Positions 1 through 7,136 of a DNA stretch of 11,667 nucleotides are shown here, one piece after another (position 1 is the first letter of the stretch; every line of letters begins with the position of its first letter). The notes beneath the pieces are model-generated. The model worked only from the letters and a program-made list of their open reading frames with translations. It ran no database searches and was not told the origin of the DNA. The DNA lies in NCBI GenBank assembly GCA_036525975.1, contig DATCZK010000203.1, forward strand, positions 1-11,667, read 5' to 3'. The stretch comes from Quisquiliibacterium sp036525975. GTDB lineage: Bacteria > Pseudomonadota > Gammaproteobacteria > Burkholderiales > Burkholderiaceae_E. Both the position numbers and the translations under genes were made by a program.

Positions 1-110
1 AGTACTCGGGGCGCGCCACCGTCGAGGGGCAGCTCGCCTGCGAAGCCGACCTGATGTGCACGTTGCGCGAGATCGAGCCCGCCGCGGCGCCCCCGACCGG
101 CGAGGCCTGA
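1..110 (+). CDS. fabZ: 3-hydroxyacyl-ACP dehydratase FabZ, C-terminal end (5' part outside window)
   Basis: Only the last 35 codons are present, read from base 3 to the TGA at 108-110. The peptide contains RATVEGQLACEADLMCTLRE, which matches the last beta strand of the FabZ hotdog fold (pattern A-x-VDG-x-x-x-x-EA-x-x-MC-x-x-R). FabZ dehydrates (3R)-hydroxyacyl-ACP in fatty acid elongation and competes with LpxA for 3-hydroxyacyl-ACP. A short Pro/Ala-rich tail (EPAAAPPTGEA) follows the conserved part. The catalytic His and Glu lie upstream, outside the window. lpxA begins 16 bases after the stop, as in the common lpxD-fabZ-lpxA-lpxB cluster, and this supports the call more than the short peptide alone does. 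Confidence 0.85.
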   Translation, partial: YSGRATVEGQLACEADLMCTLREIEPAAAPPTGEA

Positions 111-126
111 GCCGCGAGCGCGCCCG

Positions 127-915
127 ATGACGCGAATCCACCCCACCGCGCTGGTCGACCCCCGGGCCGAGCTCGACTCGAGCGTCGAGGTGGCGGCCTA
201 CGCGGTGATCGGGCCGCACGTGCGCATCGACGCCCGGACCGTGGTCGGGCCCCACGCGGTGCTCGAGGGTCACACCACGATCGGGCGGGGCAACAGGATC
301 TTCCAGTTCGCCTCGGTGGGCGCCGCGCCGCAAGACAAGAAGTACGCGGGCGAGCCCACCCGCCTGGAGATCGGCAACGACAACACGATCCGCGAGTTCG
401 TCACGCTGAACTGCGGCACGGCGCAGGACCGCGGCGTGACGCGCATCGGCTCGGACAACTGGATCATGGCCTACGTGCACGTTGCGCACGACTGCGTCGT
501 GGGAGACCACACGATCTTCGCCAACAGCTCGAACCTCGCCGGCCACGTGGAGATCGGCGACTGGGCCATCCTGGGCGGCTACACCGGCGTGCACCAGTTC
601 TGCAAGATCGGCGCGCACGCGATGACCGGCGTGGGAAGCGTCGTGCTGCACGACATCCCGCCTTTCGTGATGGCCTCGGGCAACACCGCGCAGGCGCACG
701 GCATCAACAGCGAAGGGCTCCGGCGAAGGGGCCTGGACAACGACACGATCAACGCCATCCGGCGCGCCTACAAGACGCTGTACAAGAGCGGGCTGACGCT
801 CGACGAGGCGCGCGCCCGGCTCGAGCAGCAGGCCCGGGAACCCGGCGCGGGGCGCGAGCAGGTCGGGCAACTCGCGAGCTTCCTGGCCAGGGTCTCGCGC
901 GGGATCGTGCGCTGA
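127..915 (+). CDS. lpxA: UDP-N-acetylglucosamine O-acyltransferase LpxA
   Basis: LpxA catalyses the first step of lipid A synthesis in the cytoplasm: transfer of a (R)-3-hydroxyacyl chain from ACP to the 3-OH of UDP-GlcNAc. The protein is 262 residues, the same length as E. coli LpxA. Residues 1-185 show the hexapeptide-repeat pattern of the left-handed beta helix; the C-terminal helical part follows (EGLRRRGL at 197-204, IRRAYKTLYKSG at 211-222). The catalytic His is His121 in HVAHDC (E. coli His125); His140 in LAGHV and His156 in VHQFC match E. coli His144 and His160. Residue Val169 lies at the chain-length 'ruler' position (E. coli Gly173), which suggests acyl chains shorter than C14. The ATG has only a weak GAG upstream, so translation may be coupled to fabZ. 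lpxB follows after 23 bases. Confidence 0.97.
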   Translation: MTRIHPTALVDPRAELDSSVEVAAYAVIGPHVRIDARTVVGPHAVLEGHTTIGRGNRIFQFASVGAAPQDKKYAGEPTRLEIGNDNTIREFVTLNCGTAQDRGVTRIGSDNWIMAYVHVAHDCVVGDHTIFANSSNLAGHVEIGDWAILGGYTGVHQFCKIGAHAMTGVGSVVLHDIPPFVMASGNTAQAHGINSEGLRRRGLDNDTINAIRRAYKTLYKSGLTLDEARARLEQQAREPGAGREQVGQLASFLARVSRGIVR

Positions 916-938
916 GCGCCTCCCCGGCCGCAAAGCCC

Positions 939-2093
939 ATGACCAGCCTCGCCGTTGTCGCCGCCGAGGCCTCGGGCGACCTTCTGGCCGCGTCGGTGCT
1001 GCGCGGCATGAAGTCGATCGACCCCGGGCTGCGCGCGGCCGGGGTGGGCGGCCCGGCAATGGCCGAGCAGGGCTTCGAGCCGTGGTATTCGATCGATGCG
1101 CTGTCGGTGCGCGGCTACGTGGAGGTGCTGCGCGCCTATCCGCGCCTGCTCGCGATGCGCAACGCGATCCGCCAACGCGTGCTGCGCTGGCGGCCGGCGC
1201 TCTTTCTGGGCGTGGACGCGCCCGATTTCAACCTGGAGCTCGAGCGGCGCGTGCGCGCCGCGGGCATTCCCGCCGTGCACTTCATCGGTCCGTCGATCTG
1301 GGCGTGGCGGGCCAAGCGCATCGAGAAGATCCGCGCCGCCGTCGATCACGTGCTGCTGGTCTTTCCCTTCGAGGAGAAGATCTATCGCGACGCCGGCATC
1401 GCGGCCACCTTCGTCGGGCACCCGCTCGCCGACCTCATTGCACCCGGCGCCGACCGCGAGGCGGCGCGACGCGCGCTCGCGCTCGAGGCGCGCGACGCCA
1501 CGGTGGCGCTGCTCCCCGGAAGCCGCCCCGCCGAGGTGCACTACATGGGGGCGCTGTTCCTCGAGGCGGCGGCGTGGCTGCAGCGCGAGCGCCCCGGTCT
1601 GCAGTTCGTCCTCCCCGCGGCGAGCGAGGCGCTGTACCTGCGCCTGCGCGACCTGGCCGCGCGCACCCAGCCGCAGCTGCGCCTGACGGTGGTCCAGGGG
1701 CGCTCGCACGCCGCCCTCGCGGCGGCTGACGCGGGGCTGGTGGCCAGCGGCACCGCCACGCTCGAGGCCGCGCTGTTTCGCCGTCCGATGGTGATCGCGT
1801 ACCGGATGGCGGCGCTCAGTTACCGGATCATGCGCCCCAAGGCGCTGCTGCCCTGGATCGGGCTGCCCAACATCCTGTGCGGCGAGTCGCTCGTTCCGGA
1901 GTTCGTGCAGGACCAGGCCACGCCCGCGGCGCTGGGCGCCGCGGTGCTGGCGCAACTCGACGACGACGCCTCGAGAGCCCGGATCGAGCAGCGATTCGCG
2001 CGCCTGCACGACGAGCTCAGGCGCGACTGCGCGGCGCGCGCGAGCGAGGCGCTGCTGCGCCTGATCGAGGCGAGGCGAGGCGCGCGTGGCTGA
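939..2093 (+). CDS. lpxB: Lipid-A-disaccharide synthase LpxB
   Basis: LpxB is a GT19-family glycosyltransferase that joins UDP-2,3-diacylglucosamine and lipid X to give the lipid A disaccharide, at the inner face of the cytoplasmic membrane. It has 384 residues (E. coli 382). Family motifs appear in order: EASGD at 10-14, GVDAPDFN at 91-98, PSIWAWR at 118-124, FVGHPLAD at 158-165, LPGSRPAEV at 192-200, SGTATLEAAL at 270-279, PNIL at 310-313 and PEFVQ at 320-324. Small departures are Ala9 where Gly usually precedes EASGD, and Gly117 where Ser usually precedes PSIWAW. No good Shine-Dalgarno is visible upstream of the ATG. The stop codon lies inside the first unit of a 30-base tandem repeat and overlaps the first possible rnhB start in the octamer GTGGCTGA. 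Confidence 0.97.
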   Translation: MTSLAVVAAEASGDLLAASVLRGMKSIDPGLRAAGVGGPAMAEQGFEPWYSIDALSVRGYVEVLRAYPRLLAMRNAIRQRVLRWRPALFLGVDAPDFNLELERRVRAAGIPAVHFIGPSIWAWRAKRIEKIRAAVDHVLLVFPFEEKIYRDAGIAATFVGHPLADLIAPGADREAARRALALEARDATVALLPGSRPAEVHYMGALFLEAAAWLQRERPGLQFVLPAASEALYLRLRDLAARTQPQLRLTVVQGRSHAALAAADAGLVASGTATLEAALFRRPMVIAYRMAALSYRIMRPKALLPWIGLPNILCGESLVPEFVQDQATPAALGAAVLAQLDDDASRARIEQRFARLHDELRRDCAARASEALLRLIEARRGARG

Positions 2094-2763
2094 CCGGCGT
2101 CCGGGCGGGGCGGGGGCGGCTGACCGGCATCCGGGCGGGGTGCGCGGGGCCGACCCGAGGCAGGGCGCGCTCGTGCTGGAGTTCGCGCAGGGTCTGGTGT
2201 GCGGCGTGGACGAGGCCGGCCGCGGGCCGCTCGCCGGCCCGGTGTACGCGGCGGCGGTGATCCTCGATCCGGCCAACGCGATCGCCGGCTTGCGCGACTC
2301 GAAGCAGTTGAGCGAGGCGCGGCGCGAGGCGCTCTCGCGCGAGATCCGCAGCGCCGCGCTCGCCTGGGCCGTGGCCAGCGCCAGCGTGGGCGAGATCGAT
2401 CGGCTCAACATCCTGCAGGCGAGCCTGCTCGCGATGAAGCGCGCGGTCGAGGCGCTGGTGCCCGCGCCGGCGCTGGCCAGGGTCGACGGCAACCGGGCGC
2501 CCAGGCTGCGCTGCGCGGTGCAGACGATCGTGGGCGGCGACGCGCTCGACCCGGCGATTTCGGCCGCATCGATCCTGGCGAAGACGGCACGCGACGCGGC
2601 GCTGCGCGACCTGCACCGGAGCTGGCCGCAATACGGTTTCGACGCCCACAAGGGCTACCCCACCGCCGCGCACCTCGCGGCGCTTCGCATCCACGGCGCG
2701 TGCCCCGAGCACCGAACGAGCTTCGCGCCCGTGCGTGCCGCGCTCGGCGCGCGTCGCCCCTGA
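2086..2763 (+). CDS. rnhB: Ribonuclease HII (start uncertain)
   Basis: RNase HII cuts RNA in RNA-DNA hybrids and removes single ribonucleotides misincorporated into DNA. With the first GTG the protein has 225 residues against 198 in E. coli. Numbered from that start, the four metal-binding acidic residues are Asp42 and Glu43 (VDEAGRGPLAG), Asp134 (VDGN) and Asp152 (GGD before ISAASILAKTARD). The C-terminal QYGFDAHKGYPTAAH block is also typical. The extra N-terminus is a 10-residue tandem repeat (ADRRPGGAGA, ADRHPGGVRG, then a degenerate third copy). An in-frame GTG at 2173 is an attractive alternative start: it has AGGG 7 bases upstream, gives 196 residues, and starts with LEF, much like the E. 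coli MIEF. GTG at 2140 is also possible. The first GTG overlaps the lpxB stop. Function is certain; the start is not. Confidence 0.95.
   Translation: MADRRPGGAGAADRHPGGVRGADPRQGALVLEFAQGLVCGVDEAGRGPLAGPVYAAAVILDPANAIAGLRDSKQLSEARREALSREIRSAALAWAVASASVGEIDRLNILQASLLAMKRAVEALVPAPALARVDGNRAPRLRCAVQTIVGGDALDPAISAASILAKTARDAALRDLHRSWPQYGFDAHKGYPTAAHLAALRIHGACPEHRTSFAPVRAALGARRP
2088..2160 (+). repeat. 30-base tandem repeat at the lpxB/rnhB junction
   Basis: Bases 2088-2110 and 2118-2140 share 22 of 23 bases (one G/A change at 2099/2129), an exact 30-base period. A degenerate third copy starts at 2148 (GGCCGACCCGAGG, then CAGGGCG). The first copy carries the lpxB stop codon, so that TGA is duplicated 30 bases on. 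The period is a multiple of three and the rnhB frame stays open throughout, adding 10-residue units if rnhB starts at 2086. It looks like a local duplication of the gene junction. Confidence 0.85.
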
Positions 2764-2769
2764 TTCGCC

Positions 2770-3576
2770 GTGCGCGAGATCGGTTCGCGTTCCAACCCAA
2801 GGGTGCGAGATCTCTTGCACCTGGCGGCTTCGGCGCGCGAGCGCCGCAAGCGCGGCCTCACCGTGATCGAGGGCGTGCACCTGTGCGAGGCTTTCGTGCA
2901 GGGCGGCGGCGCGCCCCGCGAGGTGTTCGTGACCCGCCAGGGCCTCGCGCACGCCGAGGTCGGCGCGCTCCTCGGGCAGTGCGCCGCCGAGCCGACGCTG
3001 CTGTCCGAACAGCTCTTTGGCGCGGCGAGCGCGGTCGAGCAGGGCGTGGGGCTGCTGATGGTGATCGACACCCCGCGTCCGCAGCTGCCCGGGCGCATCG
3101 ACGCCGACAGCGTCTACCTCGATCGCCTGCAGGATCCGGGCAACGTCGGCACGATCCTGCGCACCTGCGCCGCCACCGGCGTGCGCCGCGTCTTCACCGC
3201 CCCCGGCACCGCCTGGTGCTGGTCGCCCAAGGTGCTCCGGGCCGCGATGGGTGCGCACTTCCACGTCCACCTGCACGAGTCGGTCGCCTGGCACGAGATC
3301 GAGGCGCGGCTCGCGGTGGCGGCGCGCGCCGCGACGCTGGGCGCCGCGAGCACGCTCTGGGACACCGACCTGCGGCCGCCGGCGATCTGGCTGTTCGGAC
3401 AGGAGGGCTCGGGGCTCGCGCCCGAGCTGCTCGCGCGCGCCGGGCAGCAGGTGCTGATCCCGCAATCCGAGGCCGTGGAGTCGCTCAACGTGGGCGTTGC
3501 GGCGGCGCTGTGCCTGTACGAGCAGATCCGCCAGCGCCGTGCCGCCGGTCAGGGGCGCGGTATCTGCAGCTCGTGA
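2770..3576 (+). CDS. TrmH/SpoU-family RNA 2'-O-methyltransferase
   Basis: This 268-residue protein is a SPOUT-class methyltransferase predicted to use S-adenosylmethionine to methylate a ribose 2'-OH in rRNA or tRNA. An N-terminal substrate-binding domain is indicated by SNPRVRDLLHL at 8-18 and the EG at 34-35. The catalytic knot domain shows all three SpoU motifs: LQDPGNVGTILRTC at 120-133 (Asn125, Arg131), IWLFGQEGSGLAPELL at 206-221, and IPQSEAVESLNVGVAAALCLYE at 230-251. Motif 3 begins PQSEA where many relatives have PM-x-G. Position after rnhB resembles the rlmB-like gene seen there in Burkholderiales, but the target nucleotide cannot be assigned, so no symbol is given. The GTG start lies 6 bases after the rnhB stop with no clear ribosome-binding site, implying translational coupling. 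Its last 28 bases overlap the oppositely oriented ppsR. Confidence 0.92.
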   Translation: MREIGSRSNPRVRDLLHLAASARERRKRGLTVIEGVHLCEAFVQGGGAPREVFVTRQGLAHAEVGALLGQCAAEPTLLSEQLFGAASAVEQGVGLLMVIDTPRPQLPGRIDADSVYLDRLQDPGNVGTILRTCAATGVRRVFTAPGTAWCWSPKVLRAAMGAHFHVHLHESVAWHEIEARLAVAARAATLGAASTLWDTDLRPPAIWLFGQEGSGLAPELLARAGQQVLIPQSEAVESLNVGVAAALCLYEQIRQRRAAGQGRGICSS

Positions 3577-4385
3577 AGGATCGTTGCCGAGATCTCTTCG
3601 ATCGACTTCGTGGTGGACGACAACCATCGAACGCCCTCGCGGCGCATCATCGACTCCGCCGCGGCAACCTCGAAGCGGCAGTTCTCCAGCGAGGCGTAGC
3701 GGCTGTTGGGGCGGCGCTCGAAGCGCACCTCGGCGAGGCGCTCGGGCGAGATCGAGAGCCCGAACAGCTTGTGCTTGAAGCCGTACAGCACTTCGGGCAA
3801 CTGGCCCCGCTCGAAGTCCTCGGGAATCAGCGGGTAGTTCGCCGCCCGGATGCCGTGCTGCATTGCCAGATAGAGGCTGGTGGGCGTCTTGCCGCTGCGC
3901 GAGACGCCGATCAGGATCACGTCGGCGCTGGTGAGCCCGTTGTGCGACTGGCCGTCGTCGTGCGCGAGCGAGAAGTTGATCGCGCTGATCCTGCGGCTGT
4001 ACTGCTCGGTGTCGGCGGCCGTGTGCGAGCGCCCCATCGTGTGGGTGGAACTCACCCCGAACTCGCGCTCGAGCGGGCCGACGAAACTCGAGAACAGGTC
4101 GAAGTGCAGCGCTTCGAGGTCGTGGAAGATCGCCCCGATCTCGGTGTTCACCAGGGTGCTGAACACCACGGGCCGAACGCCGTCGGCCACCCCCTGCGCC
4201 GCGATCCGGCGCACGGCGGCGTCGGCCTTCTCGCGCGTGTCGACGAAGGGCAGGCGCACCTCGCGCAGGCGCAGGTGCTCGAACTGCACCAGCAGCGAGT
4301 GGCCGAAGGTCTCGGCCGTGATCCCGGTGCCGTCCGAGATGTAGAAGACGGTCCGGTCAAAGCGGGTGGCAGGGGTGTCCGGCAT
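3549..4385 (-). CDS. ppsR: PEP synthase regulatory protein (kinase/pyrophosphorylase, DUF299)
   Basis: PpsR is a bifunctional enzyme: it inactivates PEP synthase by ADP-dependent phosphorylation of a threonine close to the catalytic histidine, and reactivates it by Pi-dependent removal of that phosphate. The ATG at 4385-4383 gives 278 residues (E. coli 277), with GGAG at 4392-4395 spaced 6 bases upstream; a longer open frame to 4538 lacks family similarity. Visible motifs are FYISDGTGITAETFGHSLL near 14-32, HDDG at 142-145, a P-loop GVSRSGKT at 160-167 followed by PTSLYLAMQHGIRAANYP, and the C-terminal region with SSTTKSIEE. Its target enzyme is encoded divergently next door, so the partner is clear. 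The 3' end overlaps the convergent methyltransferase gene by 28 bases, so its transcript must end within that gene. Confidence 0.96.
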   Translation of the reverse strand: MPDTPATRFDRTVFYISDGTGITAETFGHSLLVQFEHLRLREVRLPFVDTREKADAAVRRIAAQGVADGVRPVVFSTLVNTEIGAIFHDLEALHFDLFSSFVGPLEREFGVSSTHTMGRSHTAADTEQYSRRISAINFSLAHDDGQSHNGLTSADVILIGVSRSGKTPTSLYLAMQHGIRAANYPLIPEDFERGQLPEVLYGFKHKLFGLSISPERLAEVRFERRPNSRYASLENCRFEVAAAESMMRREGVRWLSSTTKSIEEISATILHELQIPRP

Positions 4386-4574
4386 CGGGCGCTCCGTGAT
4401 CTCACGACCCGATATTGTCGATGATTGCGCGATTGCACGGTCGCGCACTGGGTCGAGGCGGTAAAATTCCCCACCAACAGGGTGCCGCCGCGCGCACGCC
4501 GGCGGCCGCCCGCACGCCGGCACGGCCAGTCGCCGCAAGTGAAGGATTTCTCATCATGCTAGGAACCATCCACC
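4386..4574. promoter_or_regulatory. Divergent ppsR/ppsA control region
   Basis: This 189-base region must hold promoters for both genes. The best visible core element is TAAAAT at 4462-4467 (5 of 6 to the sigma-70 -10 consensus) for ppsA, but nothing at 16-18 bases upstream resembles a -35, so an activator may be needed. No convincing ppsR promoter was seen; CAATAT reading leftward at 4417-4412 is only a weak candidate. A direct repeat GATTGC (4423-4428 and 4431-4436, 8-base period) lies between them, and CGCACGCCGGC occurs at 4494-4504 and 4511-4521 in the ppsA leader. AGGA at 4561-4564 is the probable ppsA ribosome-binding site, 10 bases from the ATG. Confidence 0.45.
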
Positions 4575-7007
4575 ATGAACCATCTCGAAGGGCGCCTCGT
4601 CGCCCCCTTCGAAGCGTTGCGCATGACCGATGTCGAGTCGGTCGGCGGCAAGAACGCTTCGCTGGGGGAGATGATCAGCCAACTGGGAGCGGCGGGGGTG
4701 CGCGTGCCCGGCGGCTTCGCCACCACCGCGCATGCGTTTCGACGCTTTCTTGAATCCAACGGGCTCACCGAACGCATCAACGCCCGGCTCGACGGGCTGA
4801 ACACCGAGGACGTCAAGGCGCTCGCCGCCTGCGGCGCCGAGATTCGCGGCTGGATCGAGGCCGCGCCGCTGCCGGCCGACCTCGATGCCGAGATCCGCGC
4901 GCACTACGACAGCCTGCTCGCGGAATCGGGTGGCGCGATCTCGGTGGCGGTGCGCTCGTCGGCCACGGCCGAAGACCTGCCCGACGCGTCGTTCGCGGGG
5001 CAGCAGGAAACCTACCTCAACGTCGTCGGCATCGACGCGGTGCTCGAGAGAATCCGGCACGTGTTCGCGTCGCTGTACAACGATCGCGCGATCTCGTATC
5101 GAGTCCACAAGGGCTTCAGGCACGCCGAGGTGGCGCTCTCCGCCGGCGTGCAGCGCATGGTGCGAAGCGACTGCGGCGCCTCGGGCGTCGTGTTCACGAT
5201 CGACACCGAATCGGGCTTTCCCGACGTCGTGTTCGTCACCAGCGCCTACGGCCTGGGCGAGACGGTGGTGCAGGGCGCCGTCAACCCCGACGAGTTCTTC
5301 GTGCACAAGCCGATGCTCGCAGCCGGCCACTTCCCGATCATCCGCCGGCAGATGGGCAGCAAGCTCCTGACCATGACGCTCGCTTCTGGAGACGGAAGTT
5401 CAGGACATGATGCCGGACATTCCGTGCACGTTGTCGACACTTCGCCGGAGATGCGAAACCGGTACTCGATCACCGATGCCGAGGTGATCGAGCTCTCGCG
5501 CTACGCGGTCGCGATCGAGAAGCACTACGGGCGGCCGATGGACATCGAGTGGGGGCGCGATGGCATCGACGGCAGGATCTACATCCTCCAGGCGCGCCCG
5601 GAAACGGTGAAGTCGCGCGCCGGCCGCCAGCAGCGCTTCGAGCTCAAGGGCTCGTCCGACGTGCTGGCTTCGGGGCGCGCGATCGGGCAGAGGGTGGGGG
5701 CGGGCCCGGTGCGGGTCGTGTCGGACGCCTCGCAGATGGATCGCGTGATGGCCGGCGACGTGCTCGTCACCGACATGACCGACCCGAACTGGGAGCCGGT
5801 GATGAAGCGGGCGGCGGCGATCGTGACCAACCGCGGCGGGCGCACCTGCCACGCCGCGATCATCGCGCGCGAGCTGGGCATCCCGGCCGTGGTGGGTTGC
5901 GGCGACGCCACCGAGCGGCTGCGCGACGGCGCGCTCGTCACGGTGGCGTGCTCGCAGGGCGACACGGGCTACATCTACGACGGCCTGCTCGAGACCGAGG
6001 TCACCGAAGTCGACGCCTCGCGAATGCCCGACCTGGGCATGAAGGTGATGATGAACGTGGGCAACCCGACGCTGGCCTTCGAGTTCGCGCAGCTGCCCAA
6101 CGACGGCGTCGGGCTGGCACGCCTCGAGTTCATCATCAACAACAACATCGGAATCCACCCCAAGGCGATCCTCGATTACCCGAGCGTGGACGCCGACCTG
6201 CGCAAGGCGGTGGAGAGCGTCGCGCGCGGGCACGCCACGCCGCGCGCCTTCTACGTGGAACGGCTGGCCGAGGGGATCGCCACGATCGCCGCGGCGTTCT
6301 GGCCCAAGCCGGTGATCGTTCGGATGTCTGACTTCAAGTCGAACGAATACCGCAAGCTGATCGGCGGCGCCCGCTACGAGCCGCTCGAAGAGAACCCGAT
6401 GCTGGGCTTTCGCGGCGCATCGCGCTACGTTTCGCCCGAGTTCCGGGAGTGCTTCGAGCTCGAGTGCCAGGCGATCAAGCGGGTGCGCAACGACATGGGG
6501 CTCACCAACGTGGAGCTGATGGTGCCCTTCGTTCGCACCGTGTCGGAGGCGCGCAACGTGGTCGCGCTGCTCGCGGCGAACGGCCTGCGCCGCGGCGACA
6601 CGCTTGCGGCCGACGGTTCGGGCGCGCTGAGGATCATCATGATGTGCGAGATCCCTTCCAACGCGCTGCTCGCCGAGGCGTTCCTCGAGCACTTCGACGG
6701 GTTCTCGATCGGCTCGAACGACCTCACCCAGCTCACGCTGGGACTGGACCGCGATTCGGGCCTGGTCGCGGAGGGCTTCGACGAGCGCGACCCGGCCGTG
6801 CTGGCGCTGCTCGAGCGGGCGATCGACGCGTGCACGCGCGCCGGAAAGTACGTCGGGATCTGCGGCCAGGGGCCCTCCGATCACCCCGACCTGGCCGAGT
6901 GGCTGATGGCGCGAGGGATCAACTCGGTCTCGCTCAACCCCGACACCGTGGTGGCCACCTGGAAGAGGCTGGCGGCGGCGCCGCCGGTGCCCGACATCGC
7001 GGGCTGA
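4575..7007 (+). CDS. ppsA: Phosphoenolpyruvate synthase
   Basis: PEP synthase converts pyruvate, ATP and water to PEP, AMP and phosphate, the entry to gluconeogenesis from three-carbon compounds. The protein has 810 residues (E. coli 792). The N-terminal ATP-grasp-like domain shows VGGKNASLGEM at 23-33, VAVRSSATAEDLPDASFAGQQ at 124-144 and HYGRPMDIEW plus ILQARPET around 317-344. The central swivelling phosphohistidine domain has GGRTCHAAIIAREL at 421-434, with catalytic His426 and Thr424, the residue two before it that PpsR would phosphorylate. The C-terminal barrel shows GFRGASRY at 611-618, MCEIPSNALLAEAF at 690-703, SIGSNDLTQLTLGLDRDS at 711-728 and GICGQGPSDHPD at 761-772 with the catalytic Cys763. 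An ATG at 4556 is out of frame and is not the start. Divergent ppsR supplies its regulator. Confidence 0.97.
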   Translation: MNHLEGRLVAPFEALRMTDVESVGGKNASLGEMISQLGAAGVRVPGGFATTAHAFRRFLESNGLTERINARLDGLNTEDVKALAACGAEIRGWIEAAPLPADLDAEIRAHYDSLLAESGGAISVAVRSSATAEDLPDASFAGQQETYLNVVGIDAVLERIRHVFASLYNDRAISYRVHKGFRHAEVALSAGVQRMVRSDCGASGVVFTIDTESGFPDVVFVTSAYGLGETVVQGAVNPDEFFVHKPMLAAGHFPIIRRQMGSKLLTMTLASGDGSSGHDAGHSVHVVDTSPEMRNRYSITDAEVIELSRYAVAIEKHYGRPMDIEWGRDGIDGRIYILQARPETVKSRAGRQQRFELKGSSDVLASGRAIGQRVGAGPVRVVSDASQMDRVMAGDVLVTDMTDPNWEPVMKRAAAIVTNRGGRTCHAAIIARELGIPAVVGCGDATERLRDGALVTVACSQGDTGYIYDGLLETEVTEVDASRMPDLGMKVMMNVGNPTLAFEFAQLPNDGVGLARLEFIINNNIGIHPKAILDYPSVDADLRKAVESVARGHATPRAFYVERLAEGIATIAAAFWPKPVIVRMSDFKSNEYRKLIGGARYEPLEENPMLGFRGASRYVSPEFRECFELECQAIKRVRNDMGLTNVELMVPFVRTVSEARNVVALLAANGLRRGDTLAADGSGALRIIMMCEIPSNALLAEAFLEHFDGFSIGSNDLTQLTLGLDRDSGLVAEGFDERDPAVLALLERAIDACTRAGKYVGICGQGPSDHPDLAEWLMARGINSVSLNPDTVVATWKRLAAAPPVPDIAG

Positions 7008-7078
7008 AGGCCGCGATCGCCGATCGGATCGCGTCCGGCGAGGGGTCGCGCCCGCAGCGCGGGCCCCGCGCCGCCATG

Positions 7079-7107
7079 AAAAAAAGGGCGCGGCTTTCGC
7101 CGCGCCC
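7079..7107 (-). terminator. Intrinsic terminator of the substrate-binding protein gene
   Basis: A perfect 9-base-pair stem GGGCGCGGC (7086-7094) / GCCGCGCCC (7099-7107) encloses the 4-base loop TTTC. Seven A residues (7079-7085) lie directly to the left, which read as a T7 tract after the stem in the leftward direction. The stop of the minus-strand gene is 30 bases before the stem. In the rightward direction the stem is followed by CTGTCAGG with no T tract, so it is at best a weak, one-sided barrier for ppsA transcripts. Confidence 0.88.
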
Positions 7108-7136
7108 CTGTCAGGCGAAATGCTCGCTGAACGGGA

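Noticed and set aside
768..2651. Long antisense open frame (627 codons) opposite lpxB and rnhB
   Set aside because: Its sequence is low-complexity Arg/Ala/Gly with no recognisable motif, and it runs opposite well-identified genes. Long shadow frames are expected in GC-rich coding DNA.
4386..4538. N-terminal extension of PpsR by 51 residues
   Set aside because: The extension is Arg/Pro-rich, lacks family similarity and would consume the divergent promoter region; the ATG at 4385 has GGAG at good spacing and gives the normal family length.
5400..6884. 494-codon frame opposite ppsA
   Set aside because: It is rich in Val-Arg-His-Asp, the typical mirror of GC-rich coding DNA, with no family motif; ppsA motifs cover the same DNA.
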